52,634 bases of DNA from CAZBWW01 sp964496005 (GTDB taxonomy: Bacteria; Patescibacteriota; WWE3; UBA101185; UBA10185). The position numbers were made by a program, and so were the translations under genes. The stretch is from contig CAZBWW010000004.1 in NCBI GenBank assembly GCA_964496005.1, positions 1-52,634 on the forward strand, in the 5' to 3' direction. Under the pieces are notes generated by a model. The model was given only the letters and a program-made list of their open reading frames with translations. It did no database searches and was not told the origin of the DNA. Of the stretch, positions 1-8,324 are shown in pieces (position 1 is the first letter of the stretch; the number at the start of each line of letters is the position of its first letter).

Positions 1-6
1 TATAAA
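1..6 (+). promoter_or_regulatory. -10 box of the NUDIX gene
   Basis: TATAAA ends seven bases before the ATG at 14. This is the spacing seen at many starts in this window and predicts a leaderless mRNA. The -35 region lies outside the window. Confidence 0.5.
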
Positions 7-13
7 GAACGAT

Positions 14-442
14 ATGTCGGCAAAACTGCACAAATTAATTGAAAAGTCATGGGTTGAAAAAGATGGCAAATACTTACTTGCCCAACGTGGGACAACGGAA
101 AAACATCATTCGGGCGTATGGTCACTGCCCGGCGGTAACGTGGAATTAGATATTACAGACTCGATACTTGAAAAAACCTTAAAAAAGGAAATTAAAGAAG
201 AAATAGGAATTGCTGTGGCGGATCAAATGCAACTTATCTACAACAACAGTTTTATTAAAGACAGCGACGGTTCTCATGTGGTAAATTTAACGTTTTTGTG
301 CAAATGGCAAGCAGGTGAGGCAAAACCGCTGGAGGATACTGCAAAGGTTGCGTGGTACACTATGGAAGAATTGCAGAAATTAGAAAACGCACCAGATTTT
401 TTGGTTAAAGAAATAGAGAAATTGGTAAAATATACAATATGA
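14..442 (+). CDS. NUDIX hydrolase
   Basis: A 142-residue single-domain NUDIX protein. The Nudix box spans about residues 40-66: GG at 40-41, E44, then KEIKEE at 58-63 and G65. The usual Arg of the REXXEE core is Lys58, while the metal-binding glutamates are kept. Such enzymes cleave nucleoside diphosphates linked to another group, often to clear damaged nucleotides; the substrate cannot be read from the sequence. The ATG at 14 has a -10-like TATAAA ending seven bases upstream and no Shine-Dalgarno. The stop overlaps the next start as ATGA, so the two genes are probably co-transcribed. Confidence 0.88.
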   Translation: MSAKLHKLIEKSWVEKDGKYLLAQRGTTEKHHSGVWSLPGGNVELDITDSILEKTLKKEIKEEIGIAVADQMQLIYNNSFIKDSDGSHVVNLTFLCKWQAGEAKPLEDTAKVAWYTMEELQKLENAPDFLVKEIEKLVKYTI

Positions 443-1191
443 CTACAAAAATACTCTTCATCCACCACTCAACCGGTGGGCTGTTAATTCACCAAGGTAA
501 AGTAAGAGAACAACTAAAAGAAAAAGCGCCGGAAATTGAGTTTTGGGATCACGGCTACAATTTATATAAGCATTTTCCACAAAAATTGGCTGATCTAGCC
601 GCGAACAAATTAACTTTTCACACCGGCTTAAGCGACGCACGTGGAAACCAAACCGGCAAAGATTTTAATATAAACTTGACAAATAATAACCCCGGTGATT
701 TTGAAGCAATTTTTACTGCTGGCTCAGAATCAGGTACTGAGCTTGGAAACACATTAAAAAATATTTTAGACTTTGATGTTATTGCATTTAAAAATTGTTT
801 TCCCACTACGAAAATCGACTCTACTTCAAGGCTGGAAAAATATATAAAAAATTATATTGCGATGAGAGAGTCGTTCAAAAAATATCCGCAAAAACTATTT
901 ATTCCATTTACTCCACCGCCACTTAGAAAATCGATGACTAAACCTGAGTATGCAACCCGCGCGCAGGATTTTGCAAAATGGCTAAAATCCGAAGACTTTT
1001 TAAAAAACCAAAAAAATATTGCGGTATTTGATTTTTTTAATTTGCTTGCGGATGAAGGCGGCTATCTTAAACCTGAATACTGCAACCCACTTTTTTTTGA
1101 TTCCCACCCTAATAAAAAAGCTAATGAGCTGAATGGGAAAAAGTTTGTACAATTTCTGGTTGATCAAATTACTAGTTTTAGTACCAATTAG
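439..1191 (+). CDS. SGNH/GDSL-like hydrolase, putative
   Basis: A 250-residue protein with no signal peptide. It opens with a beta strand ending in FIHHSTGG (residues 7-14), which fits the nucleophile loop of SGNH esterases with Ser11 as candidate. Near the C-terminus FFDSHPN (Asp221, His223) resembles the Asp/His block of that fold, although the spacing is D-x-H instead of the usual D-x-x-H. Between them is an alpha/beta pattern. The start overlaps the NUDIX stop by four bases, so it sits second in a two-gene operon. An acyl- or carbohydrate-esterase role is inference; no substrate is indicated. Confidence 0.5.
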   Translation: MTTKILFIHHSTGGLLIHQGKVREQLKEKAPEIEFWDHGYNLYKHFPQKLADLAANKLTFHTGLSDARGNQTGKDFNINLTNNNPGDFEAIFTAGSESGTELGNTLKNILDFDVIAFKNCFPTTKIDSTSRLEKYIKNYIAMRESFKKYPQKLFIPFTPPPLRKSMTKPEYATRAQDFAKWLKSEDFLKNQKNIAVFDFFNLLADEGGYLKPEYCNPLFFDSHPNKKANELNGKKFVQFLVDQITSFSTN

Positions 1192-1263
1192 TTTAATTTG
1201 ATATTTTTGGTATAAAAGCAAAGTCTCCCACACAAAAGCAAAATAAATACCTAAATTGATAGA

Positions 1264-1299
1264 AAAGGTCGAATTTGTTTTTCCGCAAACTCGACCTTT
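1264..1299. terminator. hairpin between convergent genes
   Basis: AAAGGTCGA at 1264-1272 pairs with TCGACCTTT at 1291-1299, with partial pairing further in around a T-rich loop. It lies between the ends of the SGNH-like gene and the MFS gene and could stop transcription from both sides. Neither side has a long T run, so it is a moderate candidate. Confidence 0.5.
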
Positions 1300-1309
1300 A
1301 ACCTCTTTG

Positions 1310-2524
1310 TTAACTTTTTTGCCCACGGATCTGCCTAATGTGACTTAGCACAAACTCCACCCCTAAAGCAATGAAGATATAACCCGAAAGCAAAACTAGC
1401 ACTAACCCGGACACAACCCAAACACTTACTGCATCCATATACTCCGTTAGTAAACCGGCTAGAAACAAACCCACAAAAGCGCCAAATGTGTTAACGGAGC
1501 TTCTGATAGAGTTTGTTGTCGACCTGATCCTAGCCGAAATGTGGTAATTGGAAAACGTGGACAATACTGGATTTCTGCCTCCACGCCCTACCTCGTGAAG
1601 TAAAAACCCACCCACCAATACCAACATTGCGTCACTAAAAAACCAGCTGACAATTAGCATGGGTAAACCCGTTAGCAAGATTACAAACCCTACATGCAGT
1701 TTTTCTACTTTACATAGACGGGCAACTAACGCAGCCCCGATCGCTGAGCATGCAGACACCCCAACCCACATACCGCCTAGCAACATTGTATCTACACCGC
1801 CCTCTTCGAATATTGGCGCCCAAAACATATTGAACGCTTGATACGCCATTGCTGACACGAAAGATACAGCGAGAATAAAGCGTAATGGTGGGATTCGTGC
1901 ACTTATCTTTAGCGACTCAGTTATGGATCCTTTTTGCTCTTCTCCATCTTCGACAGCCCTATCCGGCAGTTTTCTCGTTATGGCAACGCCTACAAGAAAA
2001 CCTGCAAAACAAGTTAGTGCTGACAGGAACCACGGATATTCCAAGCCGAACGTACTGCCGATGTATGCACCACCAAGTGCAGTGAAAACAGCTACAACCT
2101 TAGAAACCGCATCGGTGTTTGCTATCGTCTTGTGCGCAACAGCATGCTCAACATTATTTCTCAACCAGGCTTCCAAAGCCTCTGACTTGAGTGATGCAGC
2201 AACTGCAACAATAATTTCTGCGACAACAAACACCAGATACGTATTCCCAAACCCATAAAGAACATCGCCGATTGCGTACACTAACAGCCCAGCCAAATAC
2301 ACCCTTGTTTGCCCAACTTTATCGGCTAGACTGCCTGTAAACGGATCCACTATGCTGTGCAATAGCATATATGCCATGTTGACCTGAGTTGCCTCAAACA
2401 AAGTCAGCCCATTCTTAGTCAAAAAAAGCACATAAGTCACTATGAACCATCCGATAGAGGCACTCTCGAACGCTTTCAAAATAATAAAAGCATTCGTAAT
2501 TTTTTTGGCTACTTGCCCATTCAT
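1310..2524 (-). CDS. MFS transporter
   Basis: A 404-residue polytopic protein of about 12 membrane segments, the usual size for the major facilitator superfamily. The loop after helix 2 carries a motif-A-like GSLADKVGQTRVYL, and a central cytoplasmic loop near residues 190-210 separates two six-helix halves. This family moves small solutes or drugs by proton-coupled antiport or symport; no substrate can be named. The ATG at 2524 is preceded by a good Shine-Dalgarno (AAGGAGA), unlike most genes here. A near-consensus promoter lies about 250 bases upstream (2774-2802), so there is a long leader that may encode a 35-residue peptide. Confidence 0.88.
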   Translation of the reverse strand: MNGQVAKKITNAFIILKAFESASIGWFIVTYVLFLTKNGLTLFEATQVNMAYMLLHSIVDPFTGSLADKVGQTRVYLAGLLVYAIGDVLYGFGNTYLVFVVAEIIVAVAASLKSEALEAWLRNNVEHAVAHKTIANTDAVSKVVAVFTALGGAYIGSTFGLEYPWFLSALTCFAGFLVGVAITRKLPDRAVEDGEEQKGSITESLKISARIPPLRFILAVSFVSAMAYQAFNMFWAPIFEEGGVDTMLLGGMWVGVSACSAIGAALVARLCKVEKLHVGFVILLTGLPMLIVSWFFSDAMLVLVGGFLLHEVGRGGRNPVLSTFSNYHISARIRSTTNSIRSSVNTFGAFVGLFLAGLLTEYMDAVSVWVVSGLVLVLLSGYIFIALGVEFVLSHIRQIRGQKS

Positions 2525-2528
2525 TATT

Positions 2529-2560
2529 CTCTCCTTTTTTAGGCGTTACATTTTGCGCCA
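2529..2560 (-). promoter_or_regulatory. Shine-Dalgarno and adjacent hairpin of the MFS gene
   Basis: The Shine-Dalgarno (AAGGAGA on the minus strand) lies just before the MFS start. Immediately upstream GGCG (2542-2545) can pair with CGCC (2556-2559) around a 10-base loop. A hairpin this close to the ribosome site at the end of a long leader could tune translation. The function is inferred. Confidence 0.35.
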
Positions 2561-2656
2561 AGTAAGCCCCTGAAAAAGAAAGTTTATTGAGATTTTTTTT
2601 TGAAAAGTATCCCGAAACAGCCCCATTTTCAGAGGCCTGCCCGAGTCAAAAGTTAA

Positions 2657-2764
2657 CTAACCAGAACAAACCCCATATCTAGAGGTAAATGAATTACCAC
2701 CAACCTTTTTGGCGGTATTACATGAAGGCATATTAGTAATGTTCTTAAGCATATGATTAGTCAT
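2657..2764 (-). CDS. possible 35-residue leader peptide or peptide precursor
   Basis: This is an unannotated small reading frame of 35 codons ending in TAG, read toward the MFS gene. The ATG lies nine bases after the -10 box TACACT of a TTGACA-N17-TACACT promoter, so it would be translated as a leaderless start. The peptide has Cys15 and Cys33 and a Gly-Gly at 22-23 preceded by AKKV, followed by a 12-residue tail ending RYGVCSG. This resembles a double-glycine leader and core, or an attenuation leader peptide for the transporter downstream. No homology can be claimed, and a chance frame is not excluded. Confidence 0.4.
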   Translation of the reverse strand: MTNHMLKNITNMPSCNTAKKVGGNSFTSRYGVCSG

Positions 2765-2773
2765 AATGTTGAA

Positions 2774-2802
2774 AGTGTAACTTATTCGCATAATAGTGTC
2801 AA
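2774..2802 (-). promoter_or_regulatory. near-consensus promoter upstream of the MFS gene
   Basis: On the minus strand TTGACA (2797-2802) is followed by a 17-base spacer and TACACT (2774-2779). The -35 is a perfect consensus. The predicted start, near 2767, is about 240 bases before the MFS ATG and directly before the small frame at 2764. Confidence 0.7.
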
Positions 2803-2948
2803 CTATAGGTTAGATTGTTAGTTTTGGCTTAACGCATTCTACATCAAATAGATGTGCTTCGTTTAGAACCTACAATTTTCTAATAACCAATGTTTTCTTT
2901 TTAAACGAATAACTAACCTAATTTGTTTTAAAATGGTACAAAATCAAG
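2803..2948. other. AT-rich intergenic stretch upstream of proS
   Basis: No gene or tRNA is visible. TAAAAT at 2929-2934 is an alternative -10 for proS. Together with the MFS leader this makes a 436-base divergent spacer. Confidence 0.4.
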
Positions 2949-2954
2949 TAAAAT
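2949..2954 (+). promoter_or_regulatory. candidate -10 box of proS
   Basis: TAAAAT ends six bases before the ATG at 2961. AAGG lies in the gap, so a conventional start from the upstream TAAAAT (2929-2934) using this AAGG as Shine-Dalgarno is the alternative. Confidence 0.4.
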
Positions 2955-2960
2955 AAGGCA

Positions 2961-4217
2961 ATGTATTACTCACAACTGCTAGGCAAAACAAAGAAAGAAG
3001 CCCCAAAAGACGAAGAGAGCCTAAACGCCCAGTTACTAATTCGCGGAGGTTTTATACAAAAAGAATTAGCCGGGGTATATGCGTATCTACCATTAGGGTT
3101 AAGGGTATTAAAAAAGATTAGTGAAATTTTACGCGAGGAAATGCTCGAAATTGGTGGACAGGAGGTTTTTCTAGGATCATTGCAGGATCCGGAATTATGG
3201 AAAAAAACCAACAGATGGGCTGATGATGTAATTGATGTCTGGTTTAAAACCAAATTAAATAATGGTACCGAAGTCGGACTTGCAAACACACACGAAGAGC
3301 CGTTGACAAAAATTTTAAGCAATTATGTACAATCGTATCGCGATTTACCACTATACGCGTTCCAGTTTCAAACAAAATTCAGAAACGAGTTGCGTGCACG
3401 AAGCGGATTAATGCGAACACGAGAATTTATAATGAAGGATTTGTATTCATTTAATAAAGATCAAACTGAACTGGATATTTTCTACGACAGAGTATCTGAG
3501 GCTTACAGACGGTATTTCAACAGGCTTGGAATTGGCGATATTACCTACTTAACATTTGCAAGCGGAGGCGCGTTTAGTAAATATAGTCATGAGTTTCAGA
3601 CTCTATGTTCAACGGGCGAAGACACTATTTACTTAAGCCGCGAAAAAAAGCTAGCTGTAAACAAAGAGGTCTATACTGATGAGGTACTTGCTGAGCTTGG
3701 ACTTAACCGAGACGGGCTAGAAGAAGTAAGAGCTGTCGAAACAGGTAATATTTTTAAATTAGGCACTAAATATTCTGAACCTTTAGGCCTAAAATATCTT
3801 GATGAACAAGGTAAGGAACAACCTGTTATTATGGGATGTTACGGCATAGCACCCAGCAGATCAATGGGAACAATAGCTGAAATAATGAATGATGAAAAAG
3901 GGTTGATCTGGCCTGAAAGTATTGCACCTTTTAAGGTACATCTAATAGGCATAAATTTAGATGACAAGTTTGTCGTTGATAAAGTAAATTCTCTTCATGA
4001 GAAATTATTGGAACTGGGTATTGAGGTGCTTTACGACGACAGAGAAAACGCATCTGCAGGTGAAAAATTAGCGGACGCTGATTTAATTGGGTGCCCCTAT
4101 CGCGCGGTTGTATCAAAAAAAACTGATAGCAACGTAGAGGTAAAAAAGCGAAACGAGAACGAAGTAAAATTAATGAGCGTGGAAGATTTTATCGCTAGTT
4201 TACAAAAAAATACCTAA
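2961..4217 (+). CDS. proS: prolyl-tRNA synthetase (short form)
   Basis: A class II aminoacyl-tRNA synthetase that charges tRNA-Pro. Motif 1 lies in the helix-strand after GLRVLKK near residue 45. Motif 2 is FRNELRARSGLMRTREF near residues 138-155, and motif 3 is GCYGIAPSRSMG near 293-305. An anticodon-binding domain fills about residues 320-418. At 418 residues it lacks the roughly 180-residue editing insertion of typical bacterial ProRS (about 570 residues), as in alphaproteobacterial and mitochondrial forms, so Ala-tRNA-Pro editing would need a separate protein. It converges on tsaD with only eight bases between the stops. Confidence 0.95.
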   Translation: MYYSQLLGKTKKEAPKDEESLNAQLLIRGGFIQKELAGVYAYLPLGLRVLKKISEILREEMLEIGGQEVFLGSLQDPELWKKTNRWADDVIDVWFKTKLNNGTEVGLANTHEEPLTKILSNYVQSYRDLPLYAFQFQTKFRNELRARSGLMRTREFIMKDLYSFNKDQTELDIFYDRVSEAYRRYFNRLGIGDITYLTFASGGAFSKYSHEFQTLCSTGEDTIYLSREKKLAVNKEVYTDEVLAELGLNRDGLEEVRAVETGNIFKLGTKYSEPLGLKYLDEQGKEQPVIMGCYGIAPSRSMGTIAEIMNDEKGLIWPESIAPFKVHLIGINLDDKFVVDKVNSLHEKLLELGIEVLYDDRENASAGEKLADADLIGCPYRAVVSKKTDSNVEVKKRNENEVKLMSVEDFIASLQKNT

Positions 4218-4225
4218 AATTATAA

Positions 4226-5260
4226 TTATTCAGTAATTCCCAAACTAGGATTTACATTTATGTCAGCCAGTGCTTTTGGCTTATTGTTAAAATACGCTGC
4301 AGAGGCTATGTATATTGCATTATCCGTGCATAGACCAATTGGAGGAATACTTACAGGAATTCCTATATTTTTTGCTGCTAACTTCATTCGAGAACGCAGC
4401 TGCGTATTTGCTGAAACACCACCTCCTAATAAAATGGTCCGCGCATTGTATTTTTCTGCCGCTACGCATGTTTTTTTAACTAAAACATCAACAACAGCAC
4501 TTTCAAATTCGCAGGCAATTACTTCTGGCGGGTAGTTTTCTAGTAAATTGTCATGCTCAACTCCCCTTTTTACTGCTGTCTTTAAGCCTGAAAATGAAAA
4601 GTCAAAATCCTCATCGGTAATTTTTGGCCGTGGAAATTTTCCTGCAAGAGTATTATGTTCACATTTTGCTGCTATTAATGAGAGCTTAGCGCCCCCAAGA
4701 TAATCGGCAATTCCCAACAACCTAGCCGTTTTATCAAATGCTTCCCCCGCCGCATCGTCTACCGTTCCACCTAAATAAACCAGGTCTCCATGCCCCCGCA
4801 TTAATACCAAGTCAGTATGTCCGCCGCTAACAATTAGTCCTACCGCAGGAAAATCTATTTTTATTGGCGAAAAATTACTATACTCAACGAAATTCCCATA
4901 AATATGTCCGACTAAATGATTTACCGGAATTACTGGCAATTCCCAAGCCACACCCAACGCCTTTGCCGCCGACACACCCACTATTAATGACCCTATCAGA
5001 CCAGGTCCAACCGTAACGGCTATTGCGGCTATTTCCCGTGAAGCTGACTCGCGGGAAATACCTGCTTTTTGCAGAGTTAAGTCAAGAACCGGAACGATAA
5101 ATTCGACTTGTTTTCTGGCGGCAATTTCCGGCACAATTCCACCGGTCTTTTCGTGTAGCTCTCTCGACGAAGCCACTGCTTCCGAAATAACTTTTACACC
5201 GTCTTCGACGATTGCAGCTGCCGTTTCATCACATGATGTTTCTATTCCTAATATTTTCAT
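4226..5260 (-). CDS. tsaD: tRNA N6-threonylcarbamoyladenosine transferase TsaD
   Basis: TsaD transfers the threonylcarbamoyl group to A37 of ANN-decoding tRNAs, together with TsaB and TsaE. The ASKHA-fold protein begins MKILGIETSCDET, with the metal-binding HLVGH near residue 112, SGGHTDLVL near 150, and FSFSGLKTAV near 220. At 344 residues it is full length. The start is preceded by TATAAT ending six bases upstream inside the 15-base gap from the upstream gene. It therefore probably has its own leaderless promoter despite the close same-strand spacing. Confidence 0.96.
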   Translation of the reverse strand: MKILGIETSCDETAAAIVEDGVKVISEAVASSRELHEKTGGIVPEIAARKQVEFIVPVLDLTLQKAGISRESASREIAAIAVTVGPGLIGSLIVGVSAAKALGVAWELPVIPVNHLVGHIYGNFVEYSNFSPIKIDFPAVGLIVSGGHTDLVLMRGHGDLVYLGGTVDDAAGEAFDKTARLLGIADYLGGAKLSLIAAKCEHNTLAGKFPRPKITDEDFDFSFSGLKTAVKRGVEHDNLLENYPPEVIACEFESAVVDVLVKKTCVAAEKYNARTILLGGGVSANTQLRSRMKLAAKNIGIPVSIPPIGLCTDNAIYIASAAYFNNKPKALADINVNPSLGITE

Positions 5261-5266
5261 ATGAGA

Positions 5267-5272
5267 ATTATA
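5267..5272 (-). promoter_or_regulatory. -10 box of tsaD
   Basis: A perfect TATAAT on the minus strand, six bases from the ATG at 5260. It is squeezed between the upstream stop and the tsaD start, so the -35 region would lie inside the upstream gene. Confidence 0.6.
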
Positions 5273-5275
5273 ATA

Positions 5276-5725
5276 TTAAAACACACCAATACTAAAATCC
5301 TGCAAAAGTCTTACATATAATAAATATGACCTCCACTCAATACTGTAATAAAACATATCGTAAAGCAAATGCACACCTACACCAAGCGCCACAAATAATA
5401 ACCAGCTATATTTTAGTTTGTTTTTTATTACTAAAAACAATAATAATAAGAATCCCACAAGCTCCCACGAATGTAAAAATAAATATACTTTACCGGACTG
5501 ATTAAAATACATACCTGTAAAAAATTCGTAAAAATTAAAGCGGAAACCGGTGTGTAAAAAATAATCAATAAAATGATCCGTATCCATAAGTAAGGTAACA
5601 CCTAATCCAATAAAATAATTTCGGAGAGTAAGGAAATCTTTTCTTAACAAGTAAACCAAAAGTGCTCCCAAGGAGTAAGCAATAACATGCCCAAATTCAT
5701 GCATAACCAGACCATAAAATTCCAT
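5276..5725 (-). CDS. small membrane protein, metal-dependent-hydrolase-like
   Basis: 149 residues with about four membrane segments. His and Asp residues cluster in and near the helices: HEFGH at residues 9-13, then a DTDHFIDYFLH stretch near 48-58, and HLLYDM near 118-123. The DxDHxxD pattern is reminiscent of YdjM-type membrane-bound metal-dependent hydrolases, a family whose activity is mostly predicted. HEFGH also matches a zincin HExxH, but it sits at the extreme N-terminus. The start is supported by an extended -10 six bases upstream. Function unknown. Confidence 0.55.
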   Translation of the reverse strand: MEFYGLVMHEFGHVIAYSLGALLVYLLRKDFLTLRNYFIGLGVTLLMDTDHFIDYFLHTGFRFNFYEFFTGMYFNQSGKVYLFLHSWELVGFLLLLFLVIKNKLKYSWLLFVALGVGVHLLYDMFYYSIEWRSYLLYVRLLQDFSIGVF

Positions 5726-5731
5726 TACTAA

Positions 5732-5740
5732 ATTGTAACA
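5732..5740 (-). promoter_or_regulatory. extended -10 of the 149-residue membrane protein
   Basis: TGtTACAAT on the minus strand, six bases before the ATG at 5725, with no Shine-Dalgarno. Confidence 0.6.
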
Positions 5741-5754
5741 AATAGGCGATATGA

Positions 5755-5760
5755 GATAAT
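5755..5760 (+). promoter_or_regulatory. candidate -10 of tatD
   Basis: GATAAT ends nine bases before the ATG at 5770. It is a weaker match, but it has the position seen at other genes here. Confidence 0.35.
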
Positions 5761-5769
5761 AGTAAGACT

Positions 5770-6672
5770 ATGCTGATAGATTCCCATGCACACCTACCCT
5801 ACAATAGAACAGACGCCCAAAAAATTGTAGAAAACGCATTAACCGAAGGCGTAACAAAAATTATTACGGTTGGCACTTCACTTTCCGACAGCGAACACGC
5901 AGTCGAAATGACCAAGTGGTTTGATAATGTTTATGCAACAGTTGGGGTATATCCTCACGAAGAGCTGACTACCGAAATTGATGTTATAGAAAGGGAATTA
6001 GAGAGAATACTGTTAAACAATAGGAAAAGCCTTAGTAACACACAAACCAACCAAAATACACTAAATTCGAAAATTGTGGCAATAGGCGAATGCGGGATAG
6101 ATATCACAAATTGGGCAAATCAGAGACCAGTTCAACAACAAATACAGCTATTTGAAACACAAATAAAACTGGCCCAGAAATATAATTTGCCAATAGTAAT
6201 CCACAATCGCAACGGAAACACGCAAGTTATAGATTTGTTGGAAAAATACTACGGAAACAGAAAAAATACCGCTAAAAACAACAGCGTAACCGGTGAGCAA
6301 ACAGACAACCAACAAAACACATCTGTTGCTCAATCACTAACTACAGGAGTCGCGCACTGCTTTGATGGCACCTGGGAACATGCCCAGCAGTATTTAGACT
6401 TAGGTTTTTTCATTTCTTTTTCAGGATTCATTACTCACAACAGCAAAAAATACTTACATGAAACTGTAAAAAATGTCCCACTTGATAAATTCTTAATCGA
6501 AACCGATTCCCCGTATATATTACCAAAAGGGCTAGACCCCGCAACTACAAAGAAAAATGAGCCTAAAAATGTTAAAATGATCGCACGGAAAGTATCCGAA
6601 ATTAAAGAACTGCCCATAGATGAGATATGTAAACACTCATTTGCCAATACCTGCACCCTGTTTACTATTTAA
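5770..6672 (+). CDS. tatD: TatD family deoxyribonuclease
   Basis: A TIM-barrel metal-dependent DNase. The metal ligands are visible in order: DSHAHL (residues 4-9, H-x-H), GVYPHE near 71, AIGECGID near 104, IVIHNRN near 143, VAHCFDGT near 196 and LIETDSPYI near 241. TatD enzymes remove 3' or damaged DNA ends. At 300 residues it is longer than the usual 260 because of two Asn/Gln/Thr-rich insertions, near residues 90-100 and 160-190, which look like low-complexity surface loops. It is divergent from the 149-residue membrane protein. Confidence 0.92.
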   Translation: MLIDSHAHLPYNRTDAQKIVENALTEGVTKIITVGTSLSDSEHAVEMTKWFDNVYATVGVYPHEELTTEIDVIERELERILLNNRKSLSNTQTNQNTLNSKIVAIGECGIDITNWANQRPVQQQIQLFETQIKLAQKYNLPIVIHNRNGNTQVIDLLEKYYGNRKNTAKNNSVTGEQTDNQQNTSVAQSLTTGVAHCFDGTWEHAQQYLDLGFFISFSGFITHNSKKYLHETVKNVPLDKFLIETDSPYILPKGLDPATTKKNEPKNVKMIARKVSEIKELPIDEICKHSFANTCTLFTI

Positions 6673-6738
6673 AATGGGTGGAAATAGAAGCCGAAAACCG
6701 GCGTTTGAGTTGCGCGAATAAAATAAAATACAAAAATT

Positions 6739-8310
6739 ATGATCGCAGAATTTGTACTAAAACACGATAAACAAGTTACACGAGCATTAGAATTTCTACC
6801 GGGTTTTTTAACCTGGTCCTTTATATTATCCCCTATTTGGCTTGGGCTATTGTTTCCTCCTGCAGTAATTTATTTAATTGCGTTCCTAACGATTTACTGG
6901 AGTTACATGGCAATAAAACAGACTTTAGGTTTGTTGCTCGGATATCCGCAGTATAAAAAAGAGATGGCGACGGATTGGTGGGCTGAGTGTCAAAAATTAA
7001 CCTTTATCGACTTACCTGATAAAGAAACTTTGCCCGATTCACTCCAGGCTGTAAAGCAGTTTATTGTTATTCCGGTTGTAAACGAGCCACGAAATGTGTT
7101 GGAACCGGCTCTAAATGCAATATATAACCAGACATTTCCCGTCAGCCAAATTACTGTTGTATATTCGATTGAGGCAAAATATGCCGAAGAAGTGAAAAAG
7201 ACTATTTACGATATACTGGGCGACCGCATTAAGGACTTTCACGCATTTTATATTTTTGAACATCCGGCCGGCATCGAGGGCGAGGCTATTGGCAGCGGGG
7301 GTGGAAACCGAACCTGGGGTGCAAAACACGCGGTTGCTGAGCTACAAAAAAAGGGCGAAGACATAAAAAACTATATTTTTACAAATTTTGACGCTGATCA
7401 CGTACCCGACCGCCAGTTTTTTGCTCGTATAACACATTTGTACTTAACTATCGACAAACGCTACAATCGCTTCATTGCCACCGCGGTTCATCTTTTTAAC
7501 AATAACCACTGGAACGTACCTTCTATGATGAGGATTGAAGCAAATTTCGTAACTTTAGGCACACTCGCCAACCGCAGCTTATTTTGGAAAAAAACCTCAA
7601 TGACAATTGATACTTTCGCAAGTTTCACAAATTCACTACAAACGTTAATAGACGCTGATTATTGGGATGTGTCTTCCGGTGCCGACGATACAACTTATTT
7701 TTGGCGGGCATTTTTTGCACGTGATGGGGATTTTAAGGCAGAAAAGCACTATATCCCATATTCAGCAGACGCCGTTGAAAGCTCAACATACATAAAAGCA
7801 CATAAAAGCTTATACAAACAGCTTTTGCGTTGGGGTTGGGGTGTTGTAGAAATTCCCATATCCGTAAAAGAATTCTTGATAAATGACCGAATTCCAACAG
7901 GCACCAAAATATTATGGATTTTCGATCACCTAAAAACACGTGTTTTTTTAATAAATGTTGTTTTTATTATTACTTTTGGCTTTGGGCTATTAACCCTCGT
8001 AAATCCTAACATTAAGCAAACCAGTTACGCGTACATCTTGCCAAGCGTTATGAGTATTATCTTAACTTTTACACTTTTGTTTATTTTTCCGGCAATTTAT
8101 TATCGCTCAAAACTAACACCGCCCATCCCAAAAGATTGGCCGATCTGGAGACGATTATTATTATTTTTGGAAGGATTTCTCGTTATATTTAATTTGCTGA
8201 CTTTTTCTTTCATCCCAATGGTAGAAGCACAAACCCGTATGATGTTCGGTAAAAAAATGAAAGACCTGTATCATACCCCAAAAATGAGAAGAGTTGGCAG
8301 TGAAACGTAG
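6739..8310 (+). CDS. membrane glycosyltransferase family 2
   Basis: A 523-residue processive-type GT2. Two N-terminal membrane segments (about 20-65) precede a cytoplasmic GT-A domain containing FDADHVPD (DxD-like), SGADDTTYFWRAFF (acceptor-side acids) and the QLLRWGWG block typical of cellulose- or hyaluronan-synthase-like enzymes. Further helices follow near 400-500. It probably extends or exports an envelope glycan; donor and acceptor are unknown. TAAAAT ends nine bases before the ATG and no Shine-Dalgarno is seen. A WecA/TagO-like gene starts 14 bases after its stop, so the two probably form a glycan operon. Confidence 0.85.
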   Translation: MIAEFVLKHDKQVTRALEFLPGFLTWSFILSPIWLGLLFPPAVIYLIAFLTIYWSYMAIKQTLGLLLGYPQYKKEMATDWWAECQKLTFIDLPDKETLPDSLQAVKQFIVIPVVNEPRNVLEPALNAIYNQTFPVSQITVVYSIEAKYAEEVKKTIYDILGDRIKDFHAFYIFEHPAGIEGEAIGSGGGNRTWGAKHAVAELQKKGEDIKNYIFTNFDADHVPDRQFFARITHLYLTIDKRYNRFIATAVHLFNNNHWNVPSMMRIEANFVTLGTLANRSLFWKKTSMTIDTFASFTNSLQTLIDADYWDVSSGADDTTYFWRAFFARDGDFKAEKHYIPYSADAVESSTYIKAHKSLYKQLLRWGWGVVEIPISVKEFLINDRIPTGTKILWIFDHLKTRVFLINVVFIITFGFGLLTLVNPNIKQTSYAYILPSVMSIILTFTLLFIFPAIYYRSKLTPPIPKDWPIWRRLLLFLEGFLVIFNLLTFSFIPMVEAQTRMMFGKKMKDLYHTPKMRRVGSET

Positions 8311-8324
8311 CCCTGAAAAATATT

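Noticed and set aside
1000..1326. 108-codon minus-strand frame across the SGNH-like gene end
   Set aside because: It runs through the hairpin at 1264-1299, has Lys-rich random-looking composition and no promoter or ribosome site.
5276..5725. HEFGH at the N-terminus of the 149-residue protein as a metallopeptidase site
   Set aside because: The motif is within the first 13 residues, without the surrounding helices of a zincin. The His/Asp pattern fits a YdjM-like membrane protein better.
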